DNA of 64,000 nt from JAHECQ01 sp047638695 (GCA_047638695.1 JBLINY010000008.1:11547-75546); one strand, 5' to 3'; numbered from the stretch's first letter, positions 1-9,076 are shown. Translations and numbers: made by a program. Notes: generated by a model not told the origin, from the sequence alone.

Positions 1-1021
1 CAACGCGTTCGATCCGATCGGCCACGACCTCGGGATGTTCGACGTAGTTGGTTGTTGTGTCGATTACTCCGGTCGCCAATAGCCAACCATTTGGAAGGGG
101 ATGACGCTCGAACTCGCGGTACTCATGCTCATGGCGGGGGTTCGCCCCGGACACCAGCAGTCCACCAACGTCGGCCTCATAGAGCAGCGGCAAGAGGTCA
201 CCCAAAGGCACATCGTGGGTGTGCGGGCCGTCGTAGTTGCCCCAGCAAACGTGCAGTCTGATGCGATCGGCAGGCAATCCGGCGACAGCCTCGTTGATCG
301 TGGCTATTACTTTCTCGACAAAGTCGAGGAACTCTGATCGCGGCCGTTCGGCAAACAAGCCGTGGTGTTCCATGGCCAGATCCGGCGCGTCGAGCTGCAG
401 AACATACCCGGCCTCGACAATATGGCGATACTCAATCGCCAGGGCGGCCCCGACGGCATCGAGGTAGTCGCCGATCGTCTCGTAGAAGCGATTGGCCATG
501 CCGGCCACCACGATTCCGGGCGAGGGCGCAGTCAGGAACGTCTCGACGAACGACTTGCCGGCCGCCAAGCGATCGAGCCGTTCGCAGTCGGCCATCACGG
601 CATCGGTCGAGCCGTAGGCCACGGCACCGATGGCCTGCGGGGGACGCGTGAGATTCACTCGCCGCTGTCCCGGCTCTTTCGGCGACGGCATGGCTGCTCG
701 CCGGCTAGCGACAAACTCGGGGAAGTCAGCCATGTCTTTCCAGGTTCGAGCTGCTCCGTCGCCGACGCCGAACCCCGTCATCCGGTGTTGCACATAGGTG
801 AAGAAACTCTCACGACCTTGCTCACCGTCGTTGGCCACGTCGATGCCGACGTCGTGCTGTCTTGAAACAGCCTCAGCGACCGCCCCTTCCACAAGGGCCG
901 ACAATTCGGCTTCATCCACAATCTGCTGCCGACTCACGGCGCTGAACAGCTCGACCAGATCAGGTGGTCGCGGCAAGCTTCCCGCGTGGGTGGTGAGTAT
1001 TCGATCATTCGATTGCCGCAC
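1..1021 (-). CDS. MetE-like (cobalamin-independent) methionine synthase family protein, 3' end outside window
   Basis: About 340 residues are visible; the C-terminus runs off the window. The protein opens with RILTTHAGSLPRP (residues 7-19), typical of the stand-alone MetE C-terminal-domain family. Around residues 256-260 it has LHVCW followed by a GPHTHDVPL stretch, whose His and Cys correspond to zinc ligands of MetE; a PRHEHEY motif follows near residue 290. By family it should transfer a methyl group to a zinc-activated thiol. It is the short form without the N-terminal half of classical MetE, so the true acceptor and donor are open. The GTG start at 1021 is chosen because a TAGCGT hexamer sits 6 bases upstream. 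Divergent from the DUF1295 gene. Confidence 0.85.
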   Translation of the reverse strand, partial: MRQSNDRILTTHAGSLPRPPDLVELFSAVSRQQIVDEAELSALVEGAVAEAVSRQHDVGIDVANDGEQGRESFFTYVQHRMTGFGVGDGAARTWKDMADFPEFVASRRAAMPSPKEPGQRRVNLTRPPQAIGAVAYGSTDAVMADCERLDRLAAGKSFVETFLTAPSPGIVVAGMANRFYETIGDYLDAVGAALAIEYRHIVEAGYVLQLDAPDLAMEHHGLFAERPRSEFLDFVEKVIATINEAVAGLPADRIRLHVCWGNYDGPHTHDVPLGDLLPLLYEADVGGLLVSGANPRHEHEYREFERHPLPNGWLLATGVIDTTTNYVEHPEVVADRIERV

Positions 1022-1027
1022 AGCCCA

Positions 1028-1033
1028 ACGCTA
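1028..1033 (-). promoter_or_regulatory. -10 element (TAGCGT) for the MetE-like gene
   Basis: The hexamer lies 6 bases before the GTG at 1021, the spacing expected if transcription starts at or next to the start codon (leaderless mRNA). No convincing -35 is visible. Confidence 0.5.
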
Positions 1034-1071
1034 TGCGAAGCCACGGTGCCGCGCCGCCCGATGACCGCAAG

Positions 1072-1077
1072 TACGTT
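1072..1077 (+). promoter_or_regulatory. -10 element (TACGTT) for the DUF1295 gene
   Basis: Lies 6 bases before ATG 1084, which favours this start over the in-frame ATG at 1033. The transcript would be leaderless. Confidence 0.5.
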
Positions 1078-1083
1078 GCATCG

Positions 1084-1950
1084 ATGAAACGCAGCACGGC
1101 CATTTCGGGAATCATGGCCAGCCTTTTCATCGGCACCTTCATCGGGTGGGCCGGAAGCAACGGCAGTGTGGAAGTAGCCAAGGTTCCGGTCTTCGCAGTG
1201 TGCGCGCTGGTGGCTTACCTCATCAACTGGGTCGCCTTCGTGCCGTCATACCGAGCCCGCACCGAAGCGTTCTACGATCTCACCGGGAGCGCGACTTACC
1301 TAACGCTCACCACGTTGGCTCTGCTCCTGTCAGATCTCGACGGCAGGGCCTTCCTCGTCGCCGGCCTGGTCAGTGTCTGGGCCCTCCGACTCGGTACCTT
1401 CCTCTTCCGAAGAGTCAAGCGAGATGGCGGCGATGGTCGCTTCGACGCAATCAAGTGCGACCCGGTGCAGTTCTTCATGTCATGGTCGGTACAGGCGCTG
1501 TGGGTGCTCCTCACGCTGGCCTGCGGGTTGGCGGCTATCACCGGCGCCGAACGCCAACCTCTCGGCGCGTCAGCGGCGCTTGGCGCGCTCGTCTGGATTT
1601 CCGGCTTCGCCATCGAAGCCACCGCCGACCGGCAGAAGAGCGCCTTCAAGGCCGACCCAGCCAACGACGGCCGCTTCATCTCAACCGGCCTGTGGGCCTG
1701 GTCCCGACACCCGAACTACTTCGGTGAGATCACACTGTGGGTTGGCATTGCCATCATCGCGTTACCGGTCTTGTCGGGATGGCGATTGGCGACACTGATC
1801 TCGCCCGTCTTCGTTTACATCCTGCTCACGCGAGTCAGCGGAATTCCGCTCCTCGAACGTCGGGCCCAGAAACGTTGGGGAAACGACCCCGCCTTCCAGA
1901 GCTATACCGACAACACGCCCGCTCTCATTCCTCGGCCGCCTCGGACATAG
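1084..1950 (+). CDS. DUF1295 / steroid 5-alpha-reductase-like membrane protein
   Basis: A 288-residue polytopic membrane protein with about seven hydrophobic segments. The signature of the DUF1295 (PF06966) family is present: GLWAWSRHPNYFGE near residues 215-228, the conserved C-terminal region shared with isoprenylcysteine methyltransferases and 5-alpha reductases. The C-terminal RVSGIPLLERRAQKRWG is also typical. The enzymatic reaction of bacterial DUF1295 proteins is mostly unproven, so I give no substrate. An upstream in-frame ATG (1033) would add 17 polar residues, but the promoter-like hexamer between the two argues for 1084. Confidence 0.85.
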   Translation: MKRSTAISGIMASLFIGTFIGWAGSNGSVEVAKVPVFAVCALVAYLINWVAFVPSYRARTEAFYDLTGSATYLTLTTLALLLSDLDGRAFLVAGLVSVWALRLGTFLFRRVKRDGGDGRFDAIKCDPVQFFMSWSVQALWVLLTLACGLAAITGAERQPLGASAALGALVWISGFAIEATADRQKSAFKADPANDGRFISTGLWAWSRHPNYFGEITLWVGIAIIALPVLSGWRLATLISPVFVYILLTRVSGIPLLERRAQKRWGNDPAFQSYTDNTPALIPRPPRT

Positions 1951-1957
1951 CCGAGAC

Positions 1958-2872
1958 TCAGATGCCTTTACCGAACCGGTGAAGGGTTTTCAGAACCACG
2001 CCGGCGGGCACACCGGCCGCGACAAGGACGGCCACTGGCACTCGCCTCTCGAGTGGACGCAAACGGAATGTTTCGAATGCCGTGCGCAACGCATTGGTTC
2101 GCTGGCCCATCGCAGCCCGAGCCACGGCCTGCTGGCCACGAATTCGCGCCAGACCAGCCGGGTGGTCGTGAAACTCCGGGTGCTTTTCGACGAGGTATTC
2201 GAGCGCCTCATCGATGGTCTTCCAACGCTCGAAAAAGAACGAGGCCCCGTGCCAATACACCCGCACCAAAGGGTCGGCCGCCACCGCTATCGGCGAAACC
2301 TTCGTTGCCCGTAGCAACCAGTCATAGTCCTCGGCGTACCCCCCTGGGATCGAAACATCGACGTCACCGATCTCGTCGATCACCGAGCGATGCACCAAGG
2401 TGGCCGAGGGGTGCACTTCGGTCATCCGGTCTTTGAGGAAGCCCTCGAAAGTCAGTCGTTCACGCACCGGAATCCGTGCGGTGTCTTGGCCGTTGAAGTT
2501 TATGTAGACGCCTGTGGTGGCAATGCGGGCCCCAGGCAAGCAGTCGAGGGCTGCAAACTGCCCCGCCAACTTGCCTGGCAACCACTCATCGTCATCGTCG
2601 CAGAACGCGATCCAGTCGTGGCTTGATGAAGCGACGCCACTGTTCCGAGCACCGGCGAGGCCAGGCTTGTGTGAGTTCGTCGTGACCACGACTCGGCGGT
2701 CGTCACCGGTCGCTCCCCTGGCGAGGGAATGGTCCGGCTCGGAGTGATCGAACACCAGCACCACTTCGATGGGGCACGGGTGTGCTTGAGCGAGCACGGC
2801 CTCAATGGCGCGACGGAGCAATTCAGGACGGTCACGAGTTGCAATCACTACCGAAAGAGCAGCGTCAGTCAT
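1958..2872 (-). CDS. Family 2 glycosyltransferase
   Basis: A 304-residue GT-A fold enzyme. LSVVIATRDRPELLRRAIEA at the N-terminus is the nucleotide-sugar binding strand of GT2. GLAGARNSGV, then FCDDDDEW with the metal-binding DxD-type acidic cluster, and later YAEDYDWLLRA follow in GT2 order. It probably adds one sugar to a surface polysaccharide or lipid-linked oligosaccharide; donor and acceptor cannot be read. The start ATG at 2872 overlaps the stop of the upstream Alg13-like gene by 8 bases, so the genes are translationally coupled. Longer in-frame starts would run into that gene and lack GT2 character. Confidence 0.88.
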   Translation of the reverse strand: MTDAALSVVIATRDRPELLRRAIEAVLAQAHPCPIEVVLVFDHSEPDHSLARGATGDDRRVVVTTNSHKPGLAGARNSGVASSSHDWIAFCDDDDEWLPGKLAGQFAALDCLPGARIATTGVYINFNGQDTARIPVRERLTFEGFLKDRMTEVHPSATLVHRSVIDEIGDVDVSIPGGYAEDYDWLLRATKVSPIAVAADPLVRVYWHGASFFFERWKTIDEALEYLVEKHPEFHDHPAGLARIRGQQAVARAAMGQRTNALRTAFETFRLRPLERRVPVAVLVAAGVPAGVVLKTLHRFGKGI

Positions 2873-3455
2873 CGATGCCCTCGAGAGGGTCGAGCGCGAG
2901 ATGCGTACTGATGTCGAGCAGTTCATCGACGACTTCGCCGAATTTGGCGACACCGGCAGCAGCGATCAGCTGGTGGGGAGGAATACTGAACTCGGTCGGA
3001 CGAGCCACGGCATCGTCGAGAGCGGCGCAGAAGTCAGCCTCACTGTTGGCCAACCGGGCCAACCCATGAAGGGCGAGGTGGTCGGCAAAGCGGATCTGGT
3101 GGCCGTCGACGTGTTCGCCCAAAGCAGGGTCGCGAGGGACAACAATCGGGAACTTGCCCGCCATCCGAGCATCCATCACCGTCGACGGACCGCCGTGGCT
3201 CACAACGGCGACGGCGCTGGAGAAGAGCTGGCGCAGTTCATCGTGAGGAATCAGCTCATGGCTCTCGACATTTGCCGGAGCGGCCGCTGTTCCATGTTGA
3301 ACCACAACTTTCACCGACAGATTTGCCGCAGCCCAAGATTCGATCCAACCAACCAGACGGTCGAAGGGGTGGTGATCAGTGCCCACAGACACAACAACAA
3401 GTTCGGTCATCAGTACATCGGTCATCAGTACATCGGTCATCAGTGCATCGGTCAT
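2865..3455 (-). CDS. Alg13/PssE/EpsF-like glycosyltransferase catalytic subunit
   Basis: A 196-residue protein equal to the C-terminal half of a GT28-type transferase: VVVSVGTDHHPFDRL at the start and VVSHGGPSTVMDA in the middle, the UDP-sugar binding region of Alg13/MurG-like proteins. Its partner, the membrane-anchoring Alg14-like subunit, is the gene directly upstream (TAATG overlap at 3455). The pair probably transfers a sugar from a UDP-sugar to a membrane-bound acceptor. The N-terminus is odd: MTDALMTDVLMTDVLMTE, produced by a 15-base tandem repeat with four possible in-frame ATG starts. The conserved domain begins at the last of these. Confidence 0.85.
   Translation of the reverse strand: MTDALMTDVLMTDVLMTELVVVSVGTDHHPFDRLVGWIESWAAANLSVKVVVQHGTAAAPANVESHELIPHDELRQLFSSAVAVVSHGGPSTVMDARMAGKFPIVVPRDPALGEHVDGHQIRFADHLALHGLARLANSEADFCAALDDAVARPTEFSIPPHQLIAAAGVAKFGEVVDELLDISTHLALDPLEGIDD
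3404..3455 (-). repeat. 15-bp tandem repeat (about 3.5 copies) at the start codon
   Basis: Units at 3404-3418, 3419-3433 and 3434-3448 plus a partial copy to 3455. The first two are identical and the third differs by one base. Each unit carries ATGACC, giving four in-frame starts five codons apart for the Alg13-like gene. The unit length is a multiple of three, so copy-number changes would keep the frame. Confidence 0.9.
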
Positions 3456-3907
3456 TAGTAGAGGGGCCCAACGAGTTGGCTGCCGGGGTTTAGTCGCTGC
3501 TGCTCAGGCCATTGGACGCAGAACCGGCTGGTGAACGGACGTACGAGGCGACCGGTCATGGTCCGTGAGTCGATACGGTCATAGACCTCGAGGTACACCG
3601 TGGGAATACCCATCGCCTTGCCGACCACAAAGAACGGCACAGCGACACCGGCACCGTTCGAAACAATCACGTCGGGCCTCCATTCACGAAGCACTCGCTT
3701 CGCCAAGAACAGGTTCCTCGCCGCGTTGAGCAAGTTGCGAGTCGTCGGGTGGTGCGCAGCGACCAGCACCTCGCCCACCAGTTTCGACCGAGCATCCGGC
3801 AGGTCAAAGGTGACCCACCGACGATCGTGATTCTCCCACCAGGGACGCAACTGGAGCAGCTGCGAGAGATGCCCGCCGGCGGACGAAACAAACAAGACTT
3901 TCGTCAT
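3455..3907 (-). CDS. Alg14/PssD-like glycosyltransferase membrane subunit
   Basis: A 150-residue protein with the family opening VLFVSSAGGHLSQLL, a VIVSNGAGVAVPFF segment near residues 83-96 and a YLEVYDRIDSRTMTGRL stretch, all typical of PssD/CpsF/Alg14. In this family the protein anchors the Alg13/PssE-like catalytic subunit at the inner face of the membrane, and the partner gene follows with a TAATG overlap. An AGGAC Shine-Dalgarno-like sequence precedes the ATG. The 76-bp divergent gap to the next plus-strand gene would hold the promoters. Confidence 0.87.
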   Translation of the reverse strand: MTKVLFVSSAGGHLSQLLQLRPWWENHDRRWVTFDLPDARSKLVGEVLVAAHHPTTRNLLNAARNLFLAKRVLREWRPDVIVSNGAGVAVPFFVVGKAMGIPTVYLEVYDRIDSRTMTGRLVRPFTSRFCVQWPEQQRLNPGSQLVGPLY

Positions 3908-3983
3908 GTTTGTCCTGCTATCTCGTCGTCGTAGCTTGCTGCACCATGCATACCAATCCCCGTCGGCAGAACATGCCTAGGGT

Positions 3984-5198
3984 TTGAGCGATCAGGAGCA
4001 CCGATTGGCCGAATTTCTTCCCGCAAAAATCTATGTCAGCGAGGGTGTTTCCGCCCGACAGCAAGACGAATCCGAATGGCTACGCACTGCCTTGGGTGGC
4101 ACCGGAACCGGCCTGTCGCGCCCTTACCTCGTGCGTCCGAGCGCTCAGGACCCGCAACTTCTGCTGCCGCTTCGACCAACCGCGGCGGCCCGTACCTCGC
4201 TACGGCGCTATCACGACGATCGTTCGGCTAGCGAGCGGATGACCGGCCTGGCCGGCGAAGCGATCGGACGACTCGGCCTGCTGAAACTCGCAGGCGGCGA
4301 GGAGATCGAGCTCGAACCCTTCGCGTTGATCGAGATGCTGGCCCCCGCGCTCGGTGAGCCCGTGCTCATTCCGGCGGTCAGCCTTGGACCAAGGCGACGG
4401 AACCGCAAACCGGTCGTACAGCTACTGCGACCTGATGGCATCGCTGTCGGTTTTGCCAAGGTCGGTTGGTCACCCTTCACCGCCGAGCTGATCGCCAACG
4501 AAGCCCACTGGCTCAACTTGGTCGATGGAAAGCTGCCGCACCCACTGCGGTCCCCAGCGGTGTTGCACCAGGCATCGTTCGACCAGGGGAACGGGAGGAT
4601 CGACGTCGTGGTCTCGTCCCCACTGCCCACCTCAGTCAGCTCCCACCGATCGGCGCCGATACCGATAGAGCCCATCGTCGCGCTCGCACGTATTGCATCC
4701 GGTGGCCGTATAGCGCTCCCTGATCTGCCCCTCGTTACCAGTTGGCGCCAAAGCCCATTGGCGGACCTGGTCGATCTCGACGCACTCGTCGAACGCCACC
4801 GCAACGTCGAGATCGAGGTCGGGCTGTGGCACGGCGACCTCACACCCTGGAACACCGCCACCGAACGAGGCATCACGGCTGTCTGGGATTGGGAGTTCGC
4901 AGGAGACGGCCGGCCGGTTGGATTCGATGCCATGCACATTGCATTCGAAACGGTTCGTCGGGCTGCTCACGGCAACGAAGCCAAAGCAGTCGCAGCCGTT
5001 ATCGCCACTACCCCAGCAATTCTCAACTCGATTCCCGGCCGTGCCGTCGCCACTTCAGCGGACGCCGTCATCGATCTGTACCTGTGCGAACTGCTGCACC
5101 GCGAGAGTCGCTTGGCTGGCGAGGGGTGGCGCCCCGAACACCTCGCGCCGCTGGACGAGCAACTTCGAGACGCACTGAACCTGCGATTGACCGCGTGA
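3984..5198 (+). CDS. Aminoglycoside-phosphotransferase-fold protein in the polysaccharide locus
   Basis: A 404-residue protein. Only the C-terminal half has a recognisable motif: GLWHGDLTPWN, matching the Brenner catalytic loop HGDxxxxN of the APH kinase fold, followed by AVWDWEFAGDGRPVGFD with the metal-binding Asp. The N-terminal 200 residues are not recognised. The gene overlaps the flippase by GTGA and sits among polysaccharide genes, so it may phosphorylate a sugar or lipid-linked intermediate; that is inference. The TTG at 3984 is the first possible start. A TAGGGT hexamer directly abuts it, so initiation at the in-frame TTG at 4005 is also possible. Confidence 0.72.
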   Translation: MSDQEHRLAEFLPAKIYVSEGVSARQQDESEWLRTALGGTGTGLSRPYLVRPSAQDPQLLLPLRPTAAARTSLRRYHDDRSASERMTGLAGEAIGRLGLLKLAGGEEIELEPFALIEMLAPALGEPVLIPAVSLGPRRRNRKPVVQLLRPDGIAVGFAKVGWSPFTAELIANEAHWLNLVDGKLPHPLRSPAVLHQASFDQGNGRIDVVVSSPLPTSVSSHRSAPIPIEPIVALARIASGGRIALPDLPLVTSWRQSPLADLVDLDALVERHRNVEIEVGLWHGDLTPWNTATERGITAVWDWEFAGDGRPVGFDAMHIAFETVRRAAHGNEAKAVAAVIATTPAILNSIPGRAVATSADAVIDLYLCELLHRESRLAGEGWRPEHLAPLDEQLRDALNLRLTA

Positions 5199-6688
5199 CG
5201 GCTCCGGCAGCCAGCCAGCAGGGCTCGGCAGCTGCTTCCGGCCTGGCGGTGGCTGGTGCCATCACAACGATGGTCGCCAACTTCGGTATCGCTTGGCTTG
5301 TCTCGACCGGTGGCGCCGGTCTGACCGGCGTCTTCTTCGTCACCACCGCAATCATTGCCATCGCGTCCAACGGCAGCTGCCTCGGAACCATGACCGGCAT
5401 GGTGTATTTCCTACCGCGGACATTGGCCGACCCACAGCCGAACCCTCGCGGGCTCCTTGTCACCGCACTCAGGCCGGTGATATTGGTTTCCTCAGCCATC
5501 ACGCTTTTGTTGCTGGTTGCCGCCCCGTTTATCGCCGACGTCGTTGCTGCGGACTCCGCCGCCGCGGCGTCGACAATGCTCCGCATCATGGCCTTCGCCG
5601 TCGTGCCGTGGGCCGTCACCGTCACGCTGCTGGGCGCCACTCGTGGCCTCGGATCGATGACGCCCACTGCCGGCATCGGCCAGGTCCTGCGGCCCGGGCT
5701 CCAGATTGTGCTGTTGGCCGTAGTGTTCGCACTCGATCGCACGCCGCCGGCTGCCACCGTCGCCGTTGCATGGTTGATCCCCGTGATGATTGGCCTCGTC
5801 GTGGCCGTCTGGTCGGTTCGCCGGCTCGGGGGGTTTCGCACCAGCGACACCAGCCCAGTCGAACCCCGAGAGTTCTGGAGCTACACCCGACCGCGAGCCG
5901 CCTCGACAGCACTTCAAATCGCGCTCGAGCGGCTCGATGTCGTGATCGTCGGCGCACTCATCGGCACCGGCCCGGCCGGTGTCTACGGCGCGCTGACTCG
6001 CTACGTAACCGCCGGCAACTTTCTGATCTTCTCGATCGGTCAAGCCGTATCAGGCCACCTCCGCCGGGCCGTCGTCGCCCAGAACTGGGACCGAGCTGGC
6101 ATGTTGCTAAAGCAGGCCACCGGGTGGCTGGTGCTGTTGGCGTGGCCCTACTTCCTGCTCGTAGGGGCGCAGCCCAAACCACTAGCCCGCCTGCTGAGTG
6201 CCGACTACGTAGGTGAGGCCCACATCCTGACCATCCTGGTGTTCGGCATGCTGTTCAGCGCAGCGGCTGGCCCAATCGACCTCACGCTTCTCATGCTTGG
6301 CCGCAGCGCGGCGTCGCTGGCTGCCGTCGCCGCGGCCATCGTCACCGACCTGCTGCTACTCGCTGTCTTGGCGAAACCCTTCGGTCTCACCGGCGCCGCG
6401 ATCGCCTGGGCCGTCAGCGTCGTCGTCCAAAATTCGATCGCCAGCGTGTTGGTTTATCGCGACACCGGGCTGCGAGCATGGTCGTCACGGTCGACAACGG
6501 CCGCCCTCGTCGCCGTCGTTGCCACGGTTCCCGCCCTCTTCATCGGCGGCACCGCGTTCGCCGGGCTTGTTGCCGCCGCCGCATTGGCCGGACTCATCAT
6601 GTTGGCCGCCGTAGCCCTGCTCCACCGGCAGCTGGGGCTCGACGAGCTGCTACCCCAACGACTGCTCAGTCGGTTGCCAGGGTTCTAA
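5195..6688 (+). CDS. Wzx-type polysaccharide flippase (MVF/MATE-like)
   Basis: A 497-residue integral membrane protein with about 12-14 hydrophobic segments and few charged residues, starting at GTG 5195 with a 4-base GTGA overlap with the APH-fold gene. The TRPRAASTALQIALERLDVVIVGALIG region in the middle is characteristic of polysaccharide biosynthesis flippases, which move lipid-linked repeat units across the cytoplasmic membrane. Together with the polymerase/ligase and the Wzz-like protein on the other strand it gives the locus a Wzx/Wzy-like layout. Its 3' end overlaps the convergent GH26-like gene by 23 bases. Confidence 0.85.
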   Translation: MTAPAASQQGSAAASGLAVAGAITTMVANFGIAWLVSTGGAGLTGVFFVTTAIIAIASNGSCLGTMTGMVYFLPRTLADPQPNPRGLLVTALRPVILVSSAITLLLLVAAPFIADVVAADSAAAASTMLRIMAFAVVPWAVTVTLLGATRGLGSMTPTAGIGQVLRPGLQIVLLAVVFALDRTPPAATVAVAWLIPVMIGLVVAVWSVRRLGGFRTSDTSPVEPREFWSYTRPRAASTALQIALERLDVVIVGALIGTGPAGVYGALTRYVTAGNFLIFSIGQAVSGHLRRAVVAQNWDRAGMLLKQATGWLVLLAWPYFLLVGAQPKPLARLLSADYVGEAHILTILVFGMLFSAAAGPIDLTLLMLGRSAASLAAVAAAIVTDLLLLAVLAKPFGLTGAAIAWAVSVVVQNSIASVLVYRDTGLRAWSSRSTTAALVAVVATVPALFIGGTAFAGLVAAAALAGLIMLAAVALLHRQLGLDELLPQRLLSRLPGF

Positions 6689-7730
6689 TCATCTCGGCGA
6701 ACGCTGCAGCCGACGACTCCGACGACTCAATGTTCCAGACACAGTCCGGGAAGTTGCCGTCGGGAGCAGTGATGTCGAACCACGCGAAGAAGGCCAGATC
6801 GGCGGCGACCTCTGGGTGCTGCATCGTGACGGTCGCATCAGCGATCCACGCTGCCTTGCGGCCAACGTGTTCCGGGTCTTCGACCGGCCCGAGTTCGGGG
6901 ACGGCAAGCGGCTTTCCGTGAGCGCGAGCGAACCTCAACGGCTCCTGGATGAGTTCGCCGAAAGAGACCCACGCCCGATCGGTAGCTTGGCAGGTGTACC
7001 AGTTGTAGGAGTCGGCACCGACGACATCGACGACGTCATCACCGGGGTACCAGCTTTCTGCGGTTCCCCGTCGAAAGCTTCCGTTGGTAAGGGTCCATGT
7101 CAGTTGCACATGTTCTCCACCCCGCTCATCGAGCAGCTGAGCCAGCCGCCTCCACATGGCAACAAAGTCCTCAGCCGAGCCGTTGGGCCGACTATCACCC
7201 GTCTCGGGCTCATGATTGATCGTGACGTAGCTACCGACTGGCAGCGATGCGAACCGATCAACCCACCCAATGAACTGGCCGTAGAGGGCGCTGCCTGGCT
7301 GTGAGGCAGCAAGGTCAGCCCAAGGAATCGACGAACCGTCGTTCGTCCGTGGCCGAACCGACAGGTGCACCCGGCGGCCACCCACGACCATCGCCAACAG
7401 GTCGGCATTAGGGACCCGGTCGTCCCAGCGAGCAAATGTCCGGACCACCTCGAACTGCACACCAACCTTCGTTTCGACCAGCTCGGTCGCAGCGAGAGTG
7501 GATTCCTTCACCGCAACGCCGACGAGAGGCTGGCGGCCAGATGGCTGTATCAGTGAGTCCCTGTCGACCTCGGGCGACGACGGTTGAACATCACTCGATC
7601 CCTCAATCGACGTGGAGGAACCTTCGGCCTGCGGGTTGTCGTTTGCTGACGATGTGCAGGCTCCGAGGACGGCAGACCAGCTGAGGAGGACCAACCAGCG
7701 AACAAACCGGACACGAGACAAGTTAGACAT
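6666..7730 (-). CDS. Secreted glycoside hydrolase family 26-like lipoprotein
   Basis: A 354-residue lipoprotein: hydrophobic signal with lipobox LGAC (residues 22-25), then a Ser/Asp/Pro-rich linker. The rest resembles GH26-type TIM barrels: INHEPE carries the candidate acid/base Glu and AVPELG the candidate nucleophile Glu. It is expected to cut a beta-linked glycan outside the membrane. Its place beside Wzy- and Wzz-like genes suggests a role in trimming or releasing the locus polysaccharide (inference). It follows the polymerase/ligase gene by 6 bases, so the two are probably cotranscribed. Confidence 0.75.
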   Translation of the reverse strand: MSNLSRVRFVRWLVLLSWSAVLGACTSSANDNPQAEGSSTSIEGSSDVQPSSPEVDRDSLIQPSGRQPLVGVAVKESTLAATELVETKVGVQFEVVRTFARWDDRVPNADLLAMVVGGRRVHLSVRPRTNDGSSIPWADLAASQPGSALYGQFIGWVDRFASLPVGSYVTINHEPETGDSRPNGSAEDFVAMWRRLAQLLDERGGEHVQLTWTLTNGSFRRGTAESWYPGDDVVDVVGADSYNWYTCQATDRAWVSFGELIQEPLRFARAHGKPLAVPELGPVEDPEHVGRKAAWIADATVTMQHPEVAADLAFFAWFDITAPDGNFPDCVWNIESSESSAAAFAEMIRTLATD

Positions 7731-7736
7731 GAAGCG

Positions 7737-9008
7737 TCAGATGAAAGCTTCGAGCGCGGCGTTCCGCTGAAGGCGAATGGCGATAGCCGCTGCAGCCAGC
7801 ATCGTGAACATCTGATGCGGAACTTGAAGGTAATAGGGGGTCTGTAGGAGCCCAACGACGACGGCGACGTGAGCCCACATGCCAGGCACGGTCTCCTGCC
7901 TGCGAGTTCGCCAGGCAAGTGTGACGAACATGCCCATGTAGCCAAAGGCCCCGACAAGGCCGTAGGAAAACATGACAAACCAGATCTGCCCGTGGGTGCC
8001 AACTGATGGCAGGTTGCGATCGTTGGGTCGGGGGGCACCCCACCCGAAGACCGGGCGCTCCATGGTCCCCTCGACCGCGTCGACGACGAGCTCGAAGCGA
8101 TCCTTGTTGGAATGAGCGGTATCGATGCGGGTGACGATGACGTCGCCAAGGGGGGTGATGGTGAGCACCAGGGCAAGCACCATCGTCGCCAGGATGCCGT
8201 TGCGCAGGGCTTTACTTTGTCCAGCAACACCAAACCTCAGAGCGGCGTACATCAACCCGATGCCCAGACTCAGCCATAGGCCGCGGTTGAGCGAAAGAAC
8301 GGCGGGCACGACCGAGGCGATGAGGGCGAAGCGCACCAACTTGGGCGATAGACCAACCCGGGGTTCGCGCAGGGCAATGAGCGCGAAGGGGGTCAGCAAC
8401 GCCAGCATCGAACCCCAAGTATTTGTGTACGGAAAGGGCGCCTTCGCTCGCGGCAGCGGAAACCCGATGATGTCCTGAAGGTCGGCGAAGCTGGGGGTGA
8501 CCAGCGTCCGGATCAATTCGTTTTGTAGCAGCGGACCCGGTATCAGGTTGGCGGCGGGCGAACGGAATCCGAATTCGCCAACAAGAAAAGCAAGATAGCC
8601 ACCGGCCACGGTGGCAAGCCATAACAGCGCGAAGGCCCGCACGACCGACCACACCGACACGCCACGACGGCCATTCAGCACATAGAGGAACATGATGGTG
8701 GCAGCGCCGTAGTACCCGGACCGCAGAGCCCACCCAGCCATACGAGCGGCGGAGTCGATGCTGAAGACCGAGCCACCCACGGCCACCAGGAACACGATCC
8801 ACAGGCCAAACCCCTTCGGCACGACCAGATCGCGACGACGAAGCAGCGAAGCGGCCATCGGGATGGCAAAGATGATCCAGGTGAACCCGGCCAACCCCAG
8901 CAGAAACCAGATCGGCAGCCAGGTGATCATCAGCACCAACGGCCAGGCGGGCAGAGGCGCCTCGGCTTCGGGCCGGACAAGCTTGGGTCTTGTGGCTTTG
9001 GCTACCAT
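7737..9008 (-). CDS. O-antigen polymerase/ligase-like membrane protein (Wzy-like)
   Basis: A 423-residue protein with 10-12 hydrophobic segments and a large extracytoplasmic loop region around residues 150-200 and 285-330. The late motif FGWGAPRPND resembles the Wzy_C/O-antigen ligase loop, in which a conserved Gly-rich and polar stretch precedes the last helices. It likely polymerises or ligates undecaprenyl-linked repeat units at the outer face of the membrane. Sequence conservation in this family is low, so the call rests on topology, the loop motif and the neighbouring flippase and Wzz-like genes. Confidence 0.75.
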   Translation of the reverse strand: MVAKATRPKLVRPEAEAPLPAWPLVLMITWLPIWFLLGLAGFTWIIFAIPMAASLLRRRDLVVPKGFGLWIVFLVAVGGSVFSIDSAARMAGWALRSGYYGAATIMFLYVLNGRRGVSVWSVVRAFALLWLATVAGGYLAFLVGEFGFRSPAANLIPGPLLQNELIRTLVTPSFADLQDIIGFPLPRAKAPFPYTNTWGSMLALLTPFALIALREPRVGLSPKLVRFALIASVVPAVLSLNRGLWLSLGIGLMYAALRFGVAGQSKALRNGILATMVLALVLTITPLGDVIVTRIDTAHSNKDRFELVVDAVEGTMERPVFGWGAPRPNDRNLPSVGTHGQIWFVMFSYGLVGAFGYMGMFVTLAWRTRRQETVPGMWAHVAVVVGLLQTPYYLQVPHQMFTMLAAAAIAIRLQRNAALEAFI

Positions 9009-9076
9009 GCGAAGGGCCCTAAAAGAGGGAGCGGAGAGAAGGAGCGAGACGAGCTGTAACGTGACACGCTCTCAAG

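Noticed and set aside
52..1064. Several plus-strand reading frames at the left edge
   Set aside because: They are antisense shadows of the MetE-like gene, which has clear family motifs on the minus strand.
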